Assembly (NCBI RefSeq): GCF_014855495.1
Contig: NZ_JACYFJ010000005.1
Location: 1-64,000 of the forward strand
DNA from: Euzebyella saccharophila
GTDB lineage: Bacteria; Bacteroidota; Bacteroidia; Flavobacteriales; Flavobacteriaceae
Direction: 5' to 3'
DNA length: 64,000 nucleotides
Below are positions 1 through 9,260 of this stretch, one piece after another (position 1 is the stretch's first letter; every line of letters starts with the position of its first letter). The notes beneath the pieces were generated by a model. It did no database searches, had not been told where the DNA came from, and worked only from the letters and a program-made list of their open reading frames with translations. The position numbers and the translations under genes are program-made.

Positions 1-74
1 TCCGAACAGGGAAGTTAAGCCCGCCAGCGCCGATGGTACTGCTACACCAAGTGGGAGAGTAGGTCGCCGCCTTT
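1..74 (+). rRNA. rrf: 5S ribosomal RNA, 3' part
   Basis: The first bases match the conserved 3' two thirds of bacterial 5S rRNA: the CCGAACAGGGAAGTTAAGC loop region, the GCCGATGGTACTG segment and the GGGAGAGTAGGTCGCCGCC 3' strand. The 5' part lies before the window, so an rRNA operon ends here and reads rightward. The exact 3' end is uncertain by a few bases. A strong intrinsic terminator follows directly. Confidence 0.95.
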
Positions 75-79
75 CTTAC

Positions 80-116
80 AAAAGCCCCTTCACAAAATGT
101 GAAGGGGCTTTTTTTA
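80..116 (+). terminator. Intrinsic terminator of the rRNA operon
   Basis: An 11-bp perfect stem (AGCCCCTTCAC at 83-93, GTGAAGGGGCT at 99-109) with a 5-base loop is preceded by A residues and followed by a T run to 115. It lies directly behind the 5S rRNA. The 175 bases from here to the next gene at 292 hold no other gene; no clear TAnnTTTG promoter was found there. Confidence 0.92.
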
Positions 117-291
117 TGGGGTGTACTCAGGGATTTTACTTAATAAACCTATTTAATCCCTACTTCTTCGGGGTTTACTGTACAAATACCAATTTCAACA
201 TAAAATCTCTTATTAGTTATGGAAAAATATAACATAATGTAATGATTCTTATAAGAGAGTTTTATTTTTACACCAAACCAAACCAAAGCCA

Positions 292-2178
292 ATGAAAAAT
301 ACCCTATCAGCACTAATTTTTATCTTTTTCCTATCTGCGTGTACAGAGTCCGAAAAGATGACTCAAAAAGATACCGAAAACTCCAGCGAGATGGTTATTC
401 CTTTTACCGCTATCAACCTTATTGATTTTGGTTCCTTTCAACATAATTCCAATAATTGGCAAATTGTTGGAGATGTATATGTCAATCGATTTGAGGAAAA
501 TTCTATTCATTCTGAAGAGGGAATTGGCGTGTTATTAAATAAGCCTACCAATGACTCGAAAAATCATTTGATTACAAACTTCGAACATGGTGATTTGGAA
601 TTGGAAGTGGATGTTATGATACCTTATAAATCTAATTCGGGCATTTATTTTCAAGGAAGGTATGAGGTACAATTGTTTGATAGTTGGGGAGTGGACCATC
701 CAACCTATACAGATATGGGGGGTATTTATCAAAGGTGGGATGATAATCGTGCAGGGGAAGATAAAGGTTTTGATGGGCATTCGCCAAAAGAAAATGCGTC
801 TAAGGCTCCGGGCCTATGGCAACACCTAAGAGTTATTTTTCATGCCCCTAAATTTGACTTTTCAGGGAATAAAATAGCAAACGCTACATTTGAAAAAGTT
901 TGGTTGAATGATGTACTTATTCATGAGGATGTTGAACTTTCAGGTCCTACCAGATCAGGACTGTCTAACGAAGAGGTTGAAAAAGGGCCATTAATGATTC
1001 AAGGAGACCATGGTCCTGTAGCCTTTCGTAATTTAAAATATAAATCCTATGATGATTATCAATTAGCTCTATCTAATTTGAAGGTGGTTGAATATGATTA
1101 CAAGGGAGTTCACATACCTAACTTGGACACTATTCCTGTGTTAAGGAAATTGGCTGTAGACAGTGTTAGTTCTTCTGTTATAACTGAAAATAGGGTCTTT
1201 AGGTTAGTAGAGTATAACGGCGATTTAATCGTTCCAAAGACTGGGGAATATTTATTTCAAACAAAATTTCATAGCGCAGGTGGTGCTTTGTTAATTGATG
1301 GAGATACCATAGTTATGCAGGATGGGTCATTTGAGGTAAATAACCCTGGAAGAAACATTGTTGAGTTGAAAAAAGGTAAAACTCCATTTCAGTTTATCTA
1401 TAATAAAAATAATCAGTGGACTAAAGGCTTTGAGATTGGATACGAAGGGCCAGGAATTCAATTACAAAAACTAAGTGCGCCTGGTTCCTTGGTTTTTCAT
1501 GAGGTAAATGATAATGATAAGGTGGTTTTGGAAGCACATAGTTCAGTCGTTGCCCAAAGGGGTTTTTTCATGCATAATAATATCAAACGTACGCACACCA
1601 TTGCGGTGGGGTCACCAGTAGGGACGCATTTTAATTATGATTTGTCCTCTGGTACATTACTTGCAGCATGGAGTGGGACATTTTATGACGTCACGGATAT
1701 GTGGCACAATAGGGGTATAGAACAGTTAGGTAGACCTATGGGTTTTACGTTGTTGTTTTCGGGTAAACCACAATTTGCAAGTTTGGATTCGGAAAAAGCC
1801 GTTTGGCCAGAAAATGATTTTGCTGCTTCCCCCCAGAATTATGATGGATATGAATTAAACGAACAAGGCTACCCTATATTTTTGAGAACTATTTCAGGAG
1901 TACAAGTATTGGATAAATTAGAACCGCTTGGTACCTATCGTAGTTTGAATCGTAAAATTACTAAAAAGGGAGATAAGGCAATTTGGCATAGATTGGCTGA
2001 AGGGGATGCTATTAAAGAATTGCCAGATGGTACTTTTCTAGTGGATGGTGCTAATTACTTTATAGAAATTAAAACAGAAGGTATTACACCAACATTGCGG
2101 AATAATGAGGGTACCGAGGAAATGTTGGTAAAAGTTCCAGCAGGAAATAGTTCATTAGAGTATAATATCATTTGGTAA
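292..2178 (+). CDS. DUF1080 (3-keto-disaccharide hydrolase family) lipoprotein
   Basis: The 628-aa product begins with a lipoprotein signal ending at a lipobox (LSAC, Cys17), so it is probably anchored in an envelope membrane. Residues about 45-255 resemble the concanavalin-like DUF1080 fold (GDLELEVDVMIP, SNSGIYFQGRYEVQLFDSWG, GLWQHLRVIF, GPVAFRNLKYK), the family Pfam calls 3-keto-disaccharide hydrolase. Residues about 285-395 resemble a PA14-like sugar-binding module (TGEYLFQTKFHSAGGALLIDG). The C-terminal 230 residues are of unknown function. It sits 7 bp before a sugar-dehydrogenase-like gene, which fits a 3-keto sugar pathway. The family is fairly sure; the substrate is not known. Confidence 0.85.
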   Translation: MKNTLSALIFIFFLSACTESEKMTQKDTENSSEMVIPFTAINLIDFGSFQHNSNNWQIVGDVYVNRFEENSIHSEEGIGVLLNKPTNDSKNHLITNFEHGDLELEVDVMIPYKSNSGIYFQGRYEVQLFDSWGVDHPTYTDMGGIYQRWDDNRAGEDKGFDGHSPKENASKAPGLWQHLRVIFHAPKFDFSGNKIANATFEKVWLNDVLIHEDVELSGPTRSGLSNEEVEKGPLMIQGDHGPVAFRNLKYKSYDDYQLALSNLKVVEYDYKGVHIPNLDTIPVLRKLAVDSVSSSVITENRVFRLVEYNGDLIVPKTGEYLFQTKFHSAGGALLIDGDTIVMQDGSFEVNNPGRNIVELKKGKTPFQFIYNKNNQWTKGFEIGYEGPGIQLQKLSAPGSLVFHEVNDNDKVVLEAHSSVVAQRGFFMHNNIKRTHTIAVGSPVGTHFNYDLSSGTLLAAWSGTFYDVTDMWHNRGIEQLGRPMGFTLLFSGKPQFASLDSEKAVWPENDFAASPQNYDGYELNEQGYPIFLRTISGVQVLDKLEPLGTYRSLNRKITKKGDKAIWHRLAEGDAIKELPDGTFLVDGANYFIEIKTEGITPTLRNNEGTEEMLVKVPAGNSSLEYNIIW

Positions 2179-2185
2179 GTAAGTC

Positions 2186-4135
2186 ATGCAAATACGAAAT
2201 ATTTATATTTTTTTAATCACATTTATTGGAAGCTTCCAATTTGTATTCAGTCAAACGGAAAATGCAAAAAAAGAGTCTATTTACTACAAAATAGTGGATG
2301 TTCCAATTCCTGAGGATGTAGTTTTGGAGGTTGGAGGATTGGCTCTTACCGATAGGGACCAACTGGGAGTTTCTACAAGAAGGGGAGAAGTGTGGGTTAT
2401 TGATAATCCATATAGTAAATCTCCAAATTATTCACTTTTTGCTCAAGGCCTCCACGAAGCCTTAGGTCTCAATTATAAGGATAATAGTTTTTTTCTTTCT
2501 CAAAGAGGGGAATTGACAAAATTAACTGATAGAGACGGCGATGGTAAGGCAGACCTTTATAAAACTATTTATGCATGGCCTCTTTCAGGTAATTATCACG
2601 ATTATTCCTACGGTCCCAAATTTACGGAAGATGGGGATATGTTGGTAACGCTGAATTTATCTTGGATAGGTCACGGAGCCAGTCTTGCTAAATGGAGAGG
2701 TTGGCTGCTAAAAATTTCACCCGAGGGAGAAATGGAACCGATTGCTACGGGCTTGCGTTCGCCCTCTGGTTTTGTTTTAAATGCCTCCGGTGACATTTTC
2801 TATTCTGAAAATCAGGGAGACTGGGTTGGTTCCGGTAGAATTACCCATTTGGAGAAAGGTGATTTTGCAGGTAATCCCGAGGGTTTGGTTTGGTCTGGGG
2901 AGCCTAATTCGCCCATCGATTTAAAAATGGAAGATATTGAGGAGCAATCCGGATTGAGCCTATATGAATATGCCAAGAAAGTTCCCGCACTAAAAGCTCC
3001 TGCCATATGGTTGCCCCATACTATATTAGGTATTTCAACCTCAGATATGGTTTTTGATGAAACTGGGGGGAATTTTGGTCCGTTTAAAGGTCAAATGTTT
3101 GTAGGGGATCAAGGGCATAGCAAAATAATGCGTGTTGCCATGGAGAAGGTGAACGGCGTGTATCAAGGAGCTGTATTTCCTTTTGTAGAGGGTTTTTCAT
3201 CTGGAATTCTCAGAATGTTGTGGGGTAGCGATTCTAGTATGTTCGTTGGGATGACAAGTAGAGGATGGGCTTCCACAGGTAAAAAAAGTTTTGGTCTACA
3301 GCGGTTGGTTTGGACCGGTAAAATGCCTTTTGAAATGAAAACGATAAAAGCCAAGGATGATGGATTTCTCATAGAGTTTACCAAGCCTGTAAATGTATAT
3401 CTGGCTGAAGATCTTGCTAACTACGAAATTACCAGCTTCAATTATTTATATCACAATACTTATGGTAGCCCTATCGTTGATCAGAAAAAGGCAAAAGTAG
3501 TAGATGCTCAACTTGGAGAAGATGGTAAAAGCGTTTATTTGAAAATTGACGGTATGAGAATTGGTTTTATACATCAAATCAAATCCCCGATGATAAAATC
3601 CAATAGCGGTGAAGAGCTTCTGCATTCAACCGCCTATTACACCTTGAACGAAGTTCCGGGAGGAGCTTTAAAATCTAAACCTCTAGAAGCGCTTTCAGCA
3701 GATAAAGGTGTAGAACAGCCTAAAAGAAAAAATGAAATGCCGCTCACATGGGTAAATGGTCCTAATAAAAAGGTGGTAATTGGTACAGAACCCGGGTTGA
3801 AGTATAGCATTAAGGAATTACGGTTGCAGAAAAGATCTAAAGTAGAAATAACCTTCACCAATAATGATGATATGCTGCATAACCTAGTGGTAACTCAAAA
3901 AGGTGAGGAATCTGTAAATGAAGTGGCTAAGTTAGCCTTGGATTTAGGGCTTGATGGTGCTGACGTTAATTATGTACCCGATTCTGATTTGGTCTTGGTG
4001 CATACTGGTATTTTACAGCCAGAGGAGGCCGAAACCATTTATTTTGAAGTGCCCAATGCTACGGGGGAATATTGGATAGTTTGTACCTTTCCAGGTCATG
4101 CCAATACCATGCGTATTAAGCTGATAGTGGAATAA
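2186..4135 (+). CDS. Sugar-dehydrogenase-like beta-propeller fused to azurin-like cupredoxin domain
   Basis: The 649-aa protein has an N-terminal signal peptide (cleavage after FVFSQ). Residues about 35-400 resemble the glucose/sorbosone dehydrogenase-type propeller seen in large Bacteroidota and Planctomycetota dehydrogenases (LTDRDGDGKADLYKT, ATGLRSPSGFVLNASGD, FVGDQGHSKIMRVAME). Residues about 530-649 are a type 1 copper domain: His565 in MLHNLVV, Cys633, His638 and Met642, with azurin-type C-x4-H-x3-M spacing. This suggests a periplasmic oxidoreductase whose electrons pass to its own copper centre. It follows the DUF1080 gene by 7 bp and is likely co-transcribed. The substrate and the cofactor of the propeller are unknown. 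Confidence 0.82.
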   Translation: MQIRNIYIFLITFIGSFQFVFSQTENAKKESIYYKIVDVPIPEDVVLEVGGLALTDRDQLGVSTRRGEVWVIDNPYSKSPNYSLFAQGLHEALGLNYKDNSFFLSQRGELTKLTDRDGDGKADLYKTIYAWPLSGNYHDYSYGPKFTEDGDMLVTLNLSWIGHGASLAKWRGWLLKISPEGEMEPIATGLRSPSGFVLNASGDIFYSENQGDWVGSGRITHLEKGDFAGNPEGLVWSGEPNSPIDLKMEDIEEQSGLSLYEYAKKVPALKAPAIWLPHTILGISTSDMVFDETGGNFGPFKGQMFVGDQGHSKIMRVAMEKVNGVYQGAVFPFVEGFSSGILRMLWGSDSSMFVGMTSRGWASTGKKSFGLQRLVWTGKMPFEMKTIKAKDDGFLIEFTKPVNVYLAEDLANYEITSFNYLYHNTYGSPIVDQKKAKVVDAQLGEDGKSVYLKIDGMRIGFIHQIKSPMIKSNSGEELLHSTAYYTLNEVPGGALKSKPLEALSADKGVEQPKRKNEMPLTWVNGPNKKVVIGTEPGLKYSIKELRLQKRSKVEITFTNNDDMLHNLVVTQKGEESVNEVAKLALDLGLDGADVNYVPDSDLVLVHTGILQPEEAETIYFEVPNATGEYWIVCTFPGHANTMRIKLIVE

Positions 4136-4163
4136 TAGTTGATTTGAACTTATTAAATTAAGT

Positions 4164-4790
4164 ATGGAGGCTTTGCACATCAAAGAGGAAAAGCTGAATG
4201 CCATTTCTCATTTGGTTGGGATGCTTCTGGCCCTGTGTGGGCTTATAATCCTATTGTACAAGAATGATAATGAGTCGGTAATATCGGTTGTTGCTATCAT
4301 TTTATACTCTATTACTTTAATTTCTATGATGGGGGTTTCGGCAGCCTATCATTTTGTGAATAGACCAGCGATCAAGCATAAACTTCGAGTTTTAGACCAT
4401 ATCAATATCTTTTTTTTAATTGCGGGAACGTATACCCCGGTCACCTTACTTCTACTAAATGACGGAAATGGTCTTCTTATATTTTGGATTGTTTGGGGCA
4501 TCGCCTTCGTAGGCACTATTTTTAAACTGTTCTATACGGGTAAATTGGAGTACCTTTCACTGTTGCTTTATATCATAATGGGTTGGTTAATTGTATTGGA
4601 CATTAGTAATTTAACAAACATTATGTCTTCAACAGGGCTTTGGCTATTGTTTCTTGGTGGTCTCTTTTATACCTTTGGAATCCTTTTTTATGCAATCGAT
4701 AAAATTCCCTTTAATCATTTTATTTGGCATCTGTTTGTATTGGCTGGAGCAATAAGTCATTGGTTGGTCATGTTTATAGATGTAGTGTGA
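4164..4790 (+). CDS. Hemolysin III / PAQR family membrane protein
   Basis: The 208-aa protein is an integral membrane protein with about seven hydrophobic segments. Family motifs are visible: an early KLNAISHLVG, SAAYHF at about 73, DHINIFFLIAGTYTPV at about 88-103, and a C-terminal HLFVLAGAISHW. Together these supply the Ser, Asp and three His residues that bind zinc in PAQR-type receptors and are kept in bacterial HlyIII. Despite the name, haemolytic activity is not expected. It lies between two sugar-dehydrogenase-like genes, 28 bp after one and 34 bp before the other, so it may be co-transcribed, although no pathway link is obvious. Confidence 0.88.
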   Translation: MEALHIKEEKLNAISHLVGMLLALCGLIILLYKNDNESVISVVAIILYSITLISMMGVSAAYHFVNRPAIKHKLRVLDHINIFFLIAGTYTPVTLLLLNDGNGLLIFWIVWGIAFVGTIFKLFYTGKLEYLSLLLYIIMGWLIVLDISNLTNIMSSTGLWLLFLGGLFYTFGILFYAIDKIPFNHFIWHLFVLAGAISHWLVMFIDVV

Positions 4791-4824
4791 AAAATTTTGA
4801 AATAGTATTGCGCATTTTTAAATA

Positions 4825-7086
4825 ATGAAATTGTTGAAAAAGAGTCTTTTAAGCGTACTTCCAACTATTTTTTTGTTGGTTGTTGCCATGAGTTGTAATG
4901 AGAATTTTGAGGAACCTACCGTATCATTGGACGGATATAAGGTGGAGGAAGGGTTTAATTTGGAGGTAGTTGCTTCAGAACCTTTTCTGGAAGCTCCCGT
5001 GCAAATTGACTTTGATTCCCAGGGCCGTATTTGGGCCGTTGAAATGAACGGATTTATGCGTCAACTGGATGGTGTTGGAGAAAACGCTCCAACAGGTACC
5101 ATCAAAATTCTTGAAGATAGGGACGAGGATGGCGCTACAGACCATGTAAAAGTTTTTCTGGATAGTTTGGTAATGCCTAGGGCCATAAGTTTGGTCTATG
5201 GTGGAGTTCTTTATTCAGAGCCACCCAACCTATGGTTTGTTGAAGTTGATGAAGATGATAAGCCTGTGAATAGGGTGTTGGTAGATTCTTTATACGCTTT
5301 AGAAGGAAATCCAGAGTATCAACCAAATGGGCTTCATCTCAATGTAGATAATTGGTTATATAATGCCGGTAGCCATTTTAGGTACCAAAGAAAAAATGGG
5401 GAATGGATAAAGGAACCTACCACCTATAGGGGGCAATGGGGAGTAACCCACGATAATACAGGTAGATTGTACTACAATAATAATTCCACCCAACTTTTAG
5501 GAGATTATATTCTACCCAATAGATTGGTACGCAACGAGTTTTTAATTCCTAATAAAGGGGTCAATCAGAGGTTAACATCGGACCAAAGGGTTTATCCTTT
5601 GCATGCAGCTAGGGTAAACAGGGGCTATGTAGATGGGGTTTTGAACAGTGACAGTTTGCTACTGGAAGTTACTGCGGCATGTGCTCCGTTTATTTATAGG
5701 GGAGGGACGTTTCCGGAAGGCTACGATGAAAATGCATTTGTGTGTATACCGGAAATTAATGCGATAAAACGAAATATACTTGACTTTAAGGGTGATAGGG
5801 TTGAGGCCCATCAAGCTTGGGAAGGCAAGGAGTTCTTGGCGAGTACAGATGAAGGTTTTAGACCGGTATACCTTACCACCGGTCCGGATGGTAGCATGTA
5901 CGTGGTAGATATGCATAGAGGGGTGATTCAGCATCAAGCGTTTTTGAGTCCATACCTGAAAAAAAAAGCCATGGAAGCGCAACTTGATACAATCATTAAT
6001 TCAGGTAGGATTCTTAGAGTTAGCAACCAATCCCAAAAAAATAAAACGGTTCCCAATTTGGATGAAATGGGGCCAAATGAGTTGGTTCAACTGTTAACCA
6101 GTTCCAATGGTTATCTAAGAGATCAAGCGCAGCATCGCTTGGTATATAAAAAATTGACTGCTGCAATCCCATCCTTACTGGAATTGGCCAGAAATAAAGA
6201 GCATCCTGTATCCCAAATTCATGCACTGAATACGCTGAACGGACTAGAACAAGGTCTGGATTCTAATATGTTGATTGAAGTGGCAGAAAACAGTACACCG
6301 GAAGTGGTGGCCCATGCGGTTGTTATCTTGGAGAAATTTATTCGAAATTCGGATGCTGAAAAAGTTAAAAACCTCTTTCTTAATTTGTTCAATAGGAATG
6401 ACAAGGGCATTGATTTGTATTTGGCCAGTACCATTGGTATTTGGGCCAATGCTAATTCCGACGCATTTTCTCCTATTTTGCAGGAATTGAAAACCAAGTA
6501 TCCACTCAATCAGGTTATTCAAGAAGCATTGGTAAGTGGAATGGGAAATCTGGATGATAAAAATAGAGAAGAGTTGATGCTAACTGAAAAGGACTCTTTA
6601 TTGGCACAAAACCTCGTGAGGAATTTTAAACGTAAAACCGCAGATAAGAAAAACCCAATTTACGTTAGAAACGGTTCCGGACAAGACTCAAGGACCAAAG
6701 GAGCTAAATTATATAGACAGATTTGCGCAGCTTGTCATCAAGCGGATGGGACTGGTGCCGAAGGGTTGGCTCCACCGTTAGTGGATTCTGAACATGTGCT
6801 TCCTTCGGAAAAACTGGGCCTCATCATATTACATGGATTAAAAGGACCTATAGAAGTGAACGGAACCATGTACGATATGAATCATGCCATGCCGGGATTA
6901 AACTCAAACGAAACATTGAGCGACAAAGATATTTCTGCCTTAGTTTCTTATGTTACCAATGCCTTTTCTAAGTATCCTAAAGGATTAAGTGATAAAAGGG
7001 TTAAGGAATTAAGAGATATGGCCCCTAAGGAGGGGGGAGGATTTACTATTCAAGAATTGGATAAAACCATAAAAACCATAAAATAA
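4825..7086 (+). CDS. Lipoprotein dehydrogenase-like propeller with HEAT-like region and cytochrome c domain
   Basis: The 753-aa product has a lipoprotein signal (AMSC, Cys24). Residues about 40-395 resemble the putative membrane-bound dehydrogenase propeller family (VQIDFDSQGRIWAVEMNGF, GPDGSMYVVDMHRGVIQ). Residues about 415-600 are helical and HEAT-like (LRDQAQHRLVYKK, HALNTLNG). A C-terminal class I cytochrome c follows, with haem motif C634-A-A-C637-H638 and probable distal Met689 (NHAMPGL). It is likely an envelope-anchored sugar or alcohol oxidase feeding electrons to haem. A bidirectional terminator follows directly. Family placement is good; the substrate is unknown. Confidence 0.85.
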   Translation: MKLLKKSLLSVLPTIFLLVVAMSCNENFEEPTVSLDGYKVEEGFNLEVVASEPFLEAPVQIDFDSQGRIWAVEMNGFMRQLDGVGENAPTGTIKILEDRDEDGATDHVKVFLDSLVMPRAISLVYGGVLYSEPPNLWFVEVDEDDKPVNRVLVDSLYALEGNPEYQPNGLHLNVDNWLYNAGSHFRYQRKNGEWIKEPTTYRGQWGVTHDNTGRLYYNNNSTQLLGDYILPNRLVRNEFLIPNKGVNQRLTSDQRVYPLHAARVNRGYVDGVLNSDSLLLEVTAACAPFIYRGGTFPEGYDENAFVCIPEINAIKRNILDFKGDRVEAHQAWEGKEFLASTDEGFRPVYLTTGPDGSMYVVDMHRGVIQHQAFLSPYLKKKAMEAQLDTIINSGRILRVSNQSQKNKTVPNLDEMGPNELVQLLTSSNGYLRDQAQHRLVYKKLTAAIPSLLELARNKEHPVSQIHALNTLNGLEQGLDSNMLIEVAENSTPEVVAHAVVILEKFIRNSDAEKVKNLFLNLFNRNDKGIDLYLASTIGIWANANSDAFSPILQELKTKYPLNQVIQEALVSGMGNLDDKNREELMLTEKDSLLAQNLVRNFKRKTADKKNPIYVRNGSGQDSRTKGAKLYRQICAACHQADGTGAEGLAPPLVDSEHVLPSEKLGLIILHGLKGPIEVNGTMYDMNHAMPGLNSNETLSDKDISALVSYVTNAFSKYPKGLSDKRVKELRDMAPKEGGGFTIQELDKTIKTIK

Positions 7087-7117
7087 AAAATGGCCGACAT
7101 TAGTCGGCCATTTTTTA
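7086..7117. terminator. Bidirectional terminator between convergent genes
   Basis: A perfect 8-bp stem (TGGCCGAC at 7091-7098, GTCGGCCA at 7103-7110) is flanked by an A run on the left and a T run on the right, so it can act in both directions. It separates the cytochrome c lipoprotein gene (+) from the ThuA gene (-). Confidence 0.9.
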
Positions 7118-7134
7118 TTTGATTTTCCAAGGAT

Positions 7135-8046
7135 TTATTTTCCAATGGGGCTGTCGTCACATTCTAGGTCTCCAGTCACATACTGCATTCCATCCAATAA
7201 AAATTGTAAAAACTCCGGATTGTCCAAAGTTTGGGCATTATGGGAAGGGGAACTGTAAAAAACCCTTCCTTTACCGTGTTTTTTAATCCAAGAAACATAA
7301 CTAATATCCGCTTCCGGCTCTTTTTTAAGTCCTTCCAGTTTTGTGACATCTATATATAACAACGGTCTAAAATTATAGTCTGAATAGGCATTATTAAAAA
7401 AGTACGGTTCATCTACATGCGTAAATCCATTACCTGAAAATGCCTGTACCAAAGGATGCTTGTCATTCACTTCCATTACGTGCATTTCTTGCTGCTTTGG
7501 ATGGTAATCAAAGCTGCCTCCTGTCATTTTACTAAACTCTTCTGAGTTATTCTGTACGGTGATAGCCCCGTGTAAAATCATTAAACCACCACCTTCAGCA
7601 ATATATTCCATAAAACCTTTTTGATATTCTTTGGAAAGAGCGGCAATTTTTTCATCGGATAGGTTGGAGTTCTTTTGAAGTAAATCCCAAAATAAATCAC
7701 GTTTAGGACCGGCTGGGTTGCAGTTGTTGAAAACTACCGCATCATAGTTCTTTAAGTTTTCTTTTTTAAAACTATCAATATCATAGGAGTTGGTGACCTC
7801 AAAGGCACCCGATTTTCTTCCTAAAATTTTAAGCATTTCTATGTTGTGCGGTGCAGTCCAGTGATAAAAACCGGTATGCTGCGAGAATACTAGAACTTTT
7901 CTGGTAGGGGCTTCCACCCTTGCGTTATCCGGAGCTAAGTTTTCAATTTTAGTCGTCCACTCTTCATTGGGGTCAAAGGACTCCAAGCTCTGTGCGGTCA
8001 GTTTAAATACAGTTAATAAAAGAATTAAGCTAATTTTAATTTTCAT
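7135..8046 (-). CDS. Secreted ThuA-like domain protein
   Basis: The 303-aa protein has a signal peptide ending near LTAQS. The rest matches the ThuA family, a class I glutamine-amidotransferase-like fold: RKVLVFSQHTGFYHW at about 50-64, NYDAVVFNNCNPAG, MEYIAEGGGLMILHGA and KGRVFYSSPSHN. ThuA of rhizobia works with the Gfo/Idh-type enzyme ThuB in trehalose and related disaccharide use through 3-keto intermediates. Here it lies 18 bp downstream of the lacI gene on the same strand and near two Gfo/Idh genes, so a role in the same sugar pathway is likely but inferred. Confidence 0.88.
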   Translation of the reverse strand: MKIKISLILLLTVFKLTAQSLESFDPNEEWTTKIENLAPDNARVEAPTRKVLVFSQHTGFYHWTAPHNIEMLKILGRKSGAFEVTNSYDIDSFKKENLKNYDAVVFNNCNPAGPKRDLFWDLLQKNSNLSDEKIAALSKEYQKGFMEYIAEGGGLMILHGAITVQNNSEEFSKMTGGSFDYHPKQQEMHVMEVNDKHPLVQAFSGNGFTHVDEPYFFNNAYSDYNFRPLLYIDVTKLEGLKKEPEADISYVSWIKKHGKGRVFYSSPSHNAQTLDNPEFLQFLLDGMQYVTGDLECDDSPIGK

Positions 8047-8064
8047 TAGTTTGGTTTTTAGAAT

Positions 8065-9081
8065 TTATTTTTGTGAAGACTCCCTAATGATAAGACGATG
8101 TTTCAATATGATTTGATCGGCAGTTTCAATATTTATGGAACCACTTAAATGGCTAAGAATACTTTGTCCCGCTAATTTACCCATTTTATATCCCGGATAT
8201 TCGATAGTGGAAAGTTCTGGGGTAATGACCTGTGCTACCGGGTCATTGTTAAATCCAACTACCTTAATGTCATTGGGTACTTGGTAACCATTACTCCGTA
8301 ATTCTTTGATGATATAAACTGCTAGAGAATCACTAGAGACAAAAATTCCATCAATGGGATGTACTGATGTTTTTATAAAGTCAATGACCTTTTTGGCTTC
8401 GGGGGGAGAAAAATTATCTACCTGAATAACACGCTCCCTAAAATTGTTTTCATTTTCCTTCAGGGCCTTTCGGTACCCTGCATACCTAAGCTTATATACA
8501 CTTCGGTTAAGACCGGAAGACACATGTATAATGTGCTTACATCCTTGTTGAATAAGATGCTCCGTAGCTTGGTAACCCGCCGCTTCGTTATCAATAATTA
8601 TAGTTGGGCAGTTGGGTAAATCAATAACCCTATCAAAAAAAAGTAAAGGTATTTTACGATCGGTGAAAATGGAAAAGTGGTCATAGTTCATGGTCTCGTT
8701 TGCTAGTGATACCAATAAAGCATCTACGCCGCTTTCAAATAGGGTCTTGGTATTGAACTTCTCCTTTTCTTCCTGTTCCAGTGACTGGCTAATGACCAAA
8801 TTGTACCCTGCATTATTGGCAATAGTTTCAATACCGGACAACACAGTGGACATAAAATCTGAATTCAACCTTGGTACTATAACTCCAATGGTATTGGACT
8901 TTTGAAGGCTTAGGTTAGAAGCAAATTTATTTATTCTATAACCTGTTTCTTTTGCAGCCTCAAGAACCTTTTTTTTTGTTTTTCCACTAATAGATGGATG
9001 GTCATTTAAACTTCTACTAACGGTAGCGGGTGAAATCCCTAGCCTCTTGGCTAGGTCGTATATGGTGGTTTTTTTGGACAC
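8065..9081 (-). CDS. LacI family transcriptional regulator
   Basis: The 338-aa protein has the typical LacI layout. The N-terminal helix-turn-helix is clear (TIYDLAKRLGISPATVSRSLNDHP, residues about 5-28), with the hinge helix (INKFASNLSLQKSNTIGVIVP) followed by a periplasmic-binding-protein-like sensor domain to the C terminus (VVGFNNDPVAQVITPELSTIEYP). It is divergent from the PmoA-like gene and probably forms an operon with thuA-like downstream. Repeated TTGCRTA words lie upstream of both divergent genes and are candidate binding sites. The effector is probably a sugar of the neighbouring locus. Confidence 0.95.
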   Translation of the reverse strand: MSKKTTIYDLAKRLGISPATVSRSLNDHPSISGKTKKKVLEAAKETGYRINKFASNLSLQKSNTIGVIVPRLNSDFMSTVLSGIETIANNAGYNLVISQSLEQEEKEKFNTKTLFESGVDALLVSLANETMNYDHFSIFTDRKIPLLFFDRVIDLPNCPTIIIDNEAAGYQATEHLIQQGCKHIIHVSSGLNRSVYKLRYAGYRKALKENENNFRERVIQVDNFSPPEAKKVIDFIKTSVHPIDGIFVSSDSLAVYIIKELRSNGYQVPNDIKVVGFNNDPVAQVITPELSTIEYPGYKMGKLAGQSILSHLSGSINIETADQIILKHRLIIRESSQK

Positions 9082-9090
9082 TTGGCTCTA

Positions 9091-9109
9091 CGCAATAAAT
9101 TATGCAACA
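9091..9109 (-). promoter_or_regulatory. Candidate LacI-type operator upstream of lacI
   Basis: On the minus strand this stretch reads GTTGCATAATTTATTGCG and holds two direct TTGCRTA words about 12 bp apart. The 11-mer GTTGCATAATT differs by one base from GTTGCGTAATT at 9268-9278 in front of the divergent pmoA-like gene. It lies 10 to 28 bases before the lacI start. Autoregulation is inferred. Confidence 0.45.
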
Positions 9110-9260
9110 AGTATACAGAATATTTTCAAAACTGGTTAATGTTGAATGTTATTAGTTCCAAAAGAGTGAGGCTAACTAAATCCTAGAGTCCTTTAGGTGG
9201 TTTGGTTAACAGGTTTGTTTTTATTTTAAGGTATTAAGGGCTTTTACTAAAGTAATTTAT

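Noticed and set aside
5659-6522. Several minus-strand ORFs of 68-107 residues inside the cytochrome c lipoprotein gene
   Set aside because: They overlap a well-supported gene on the other strand, overlap each other and show no recognisable protein features.
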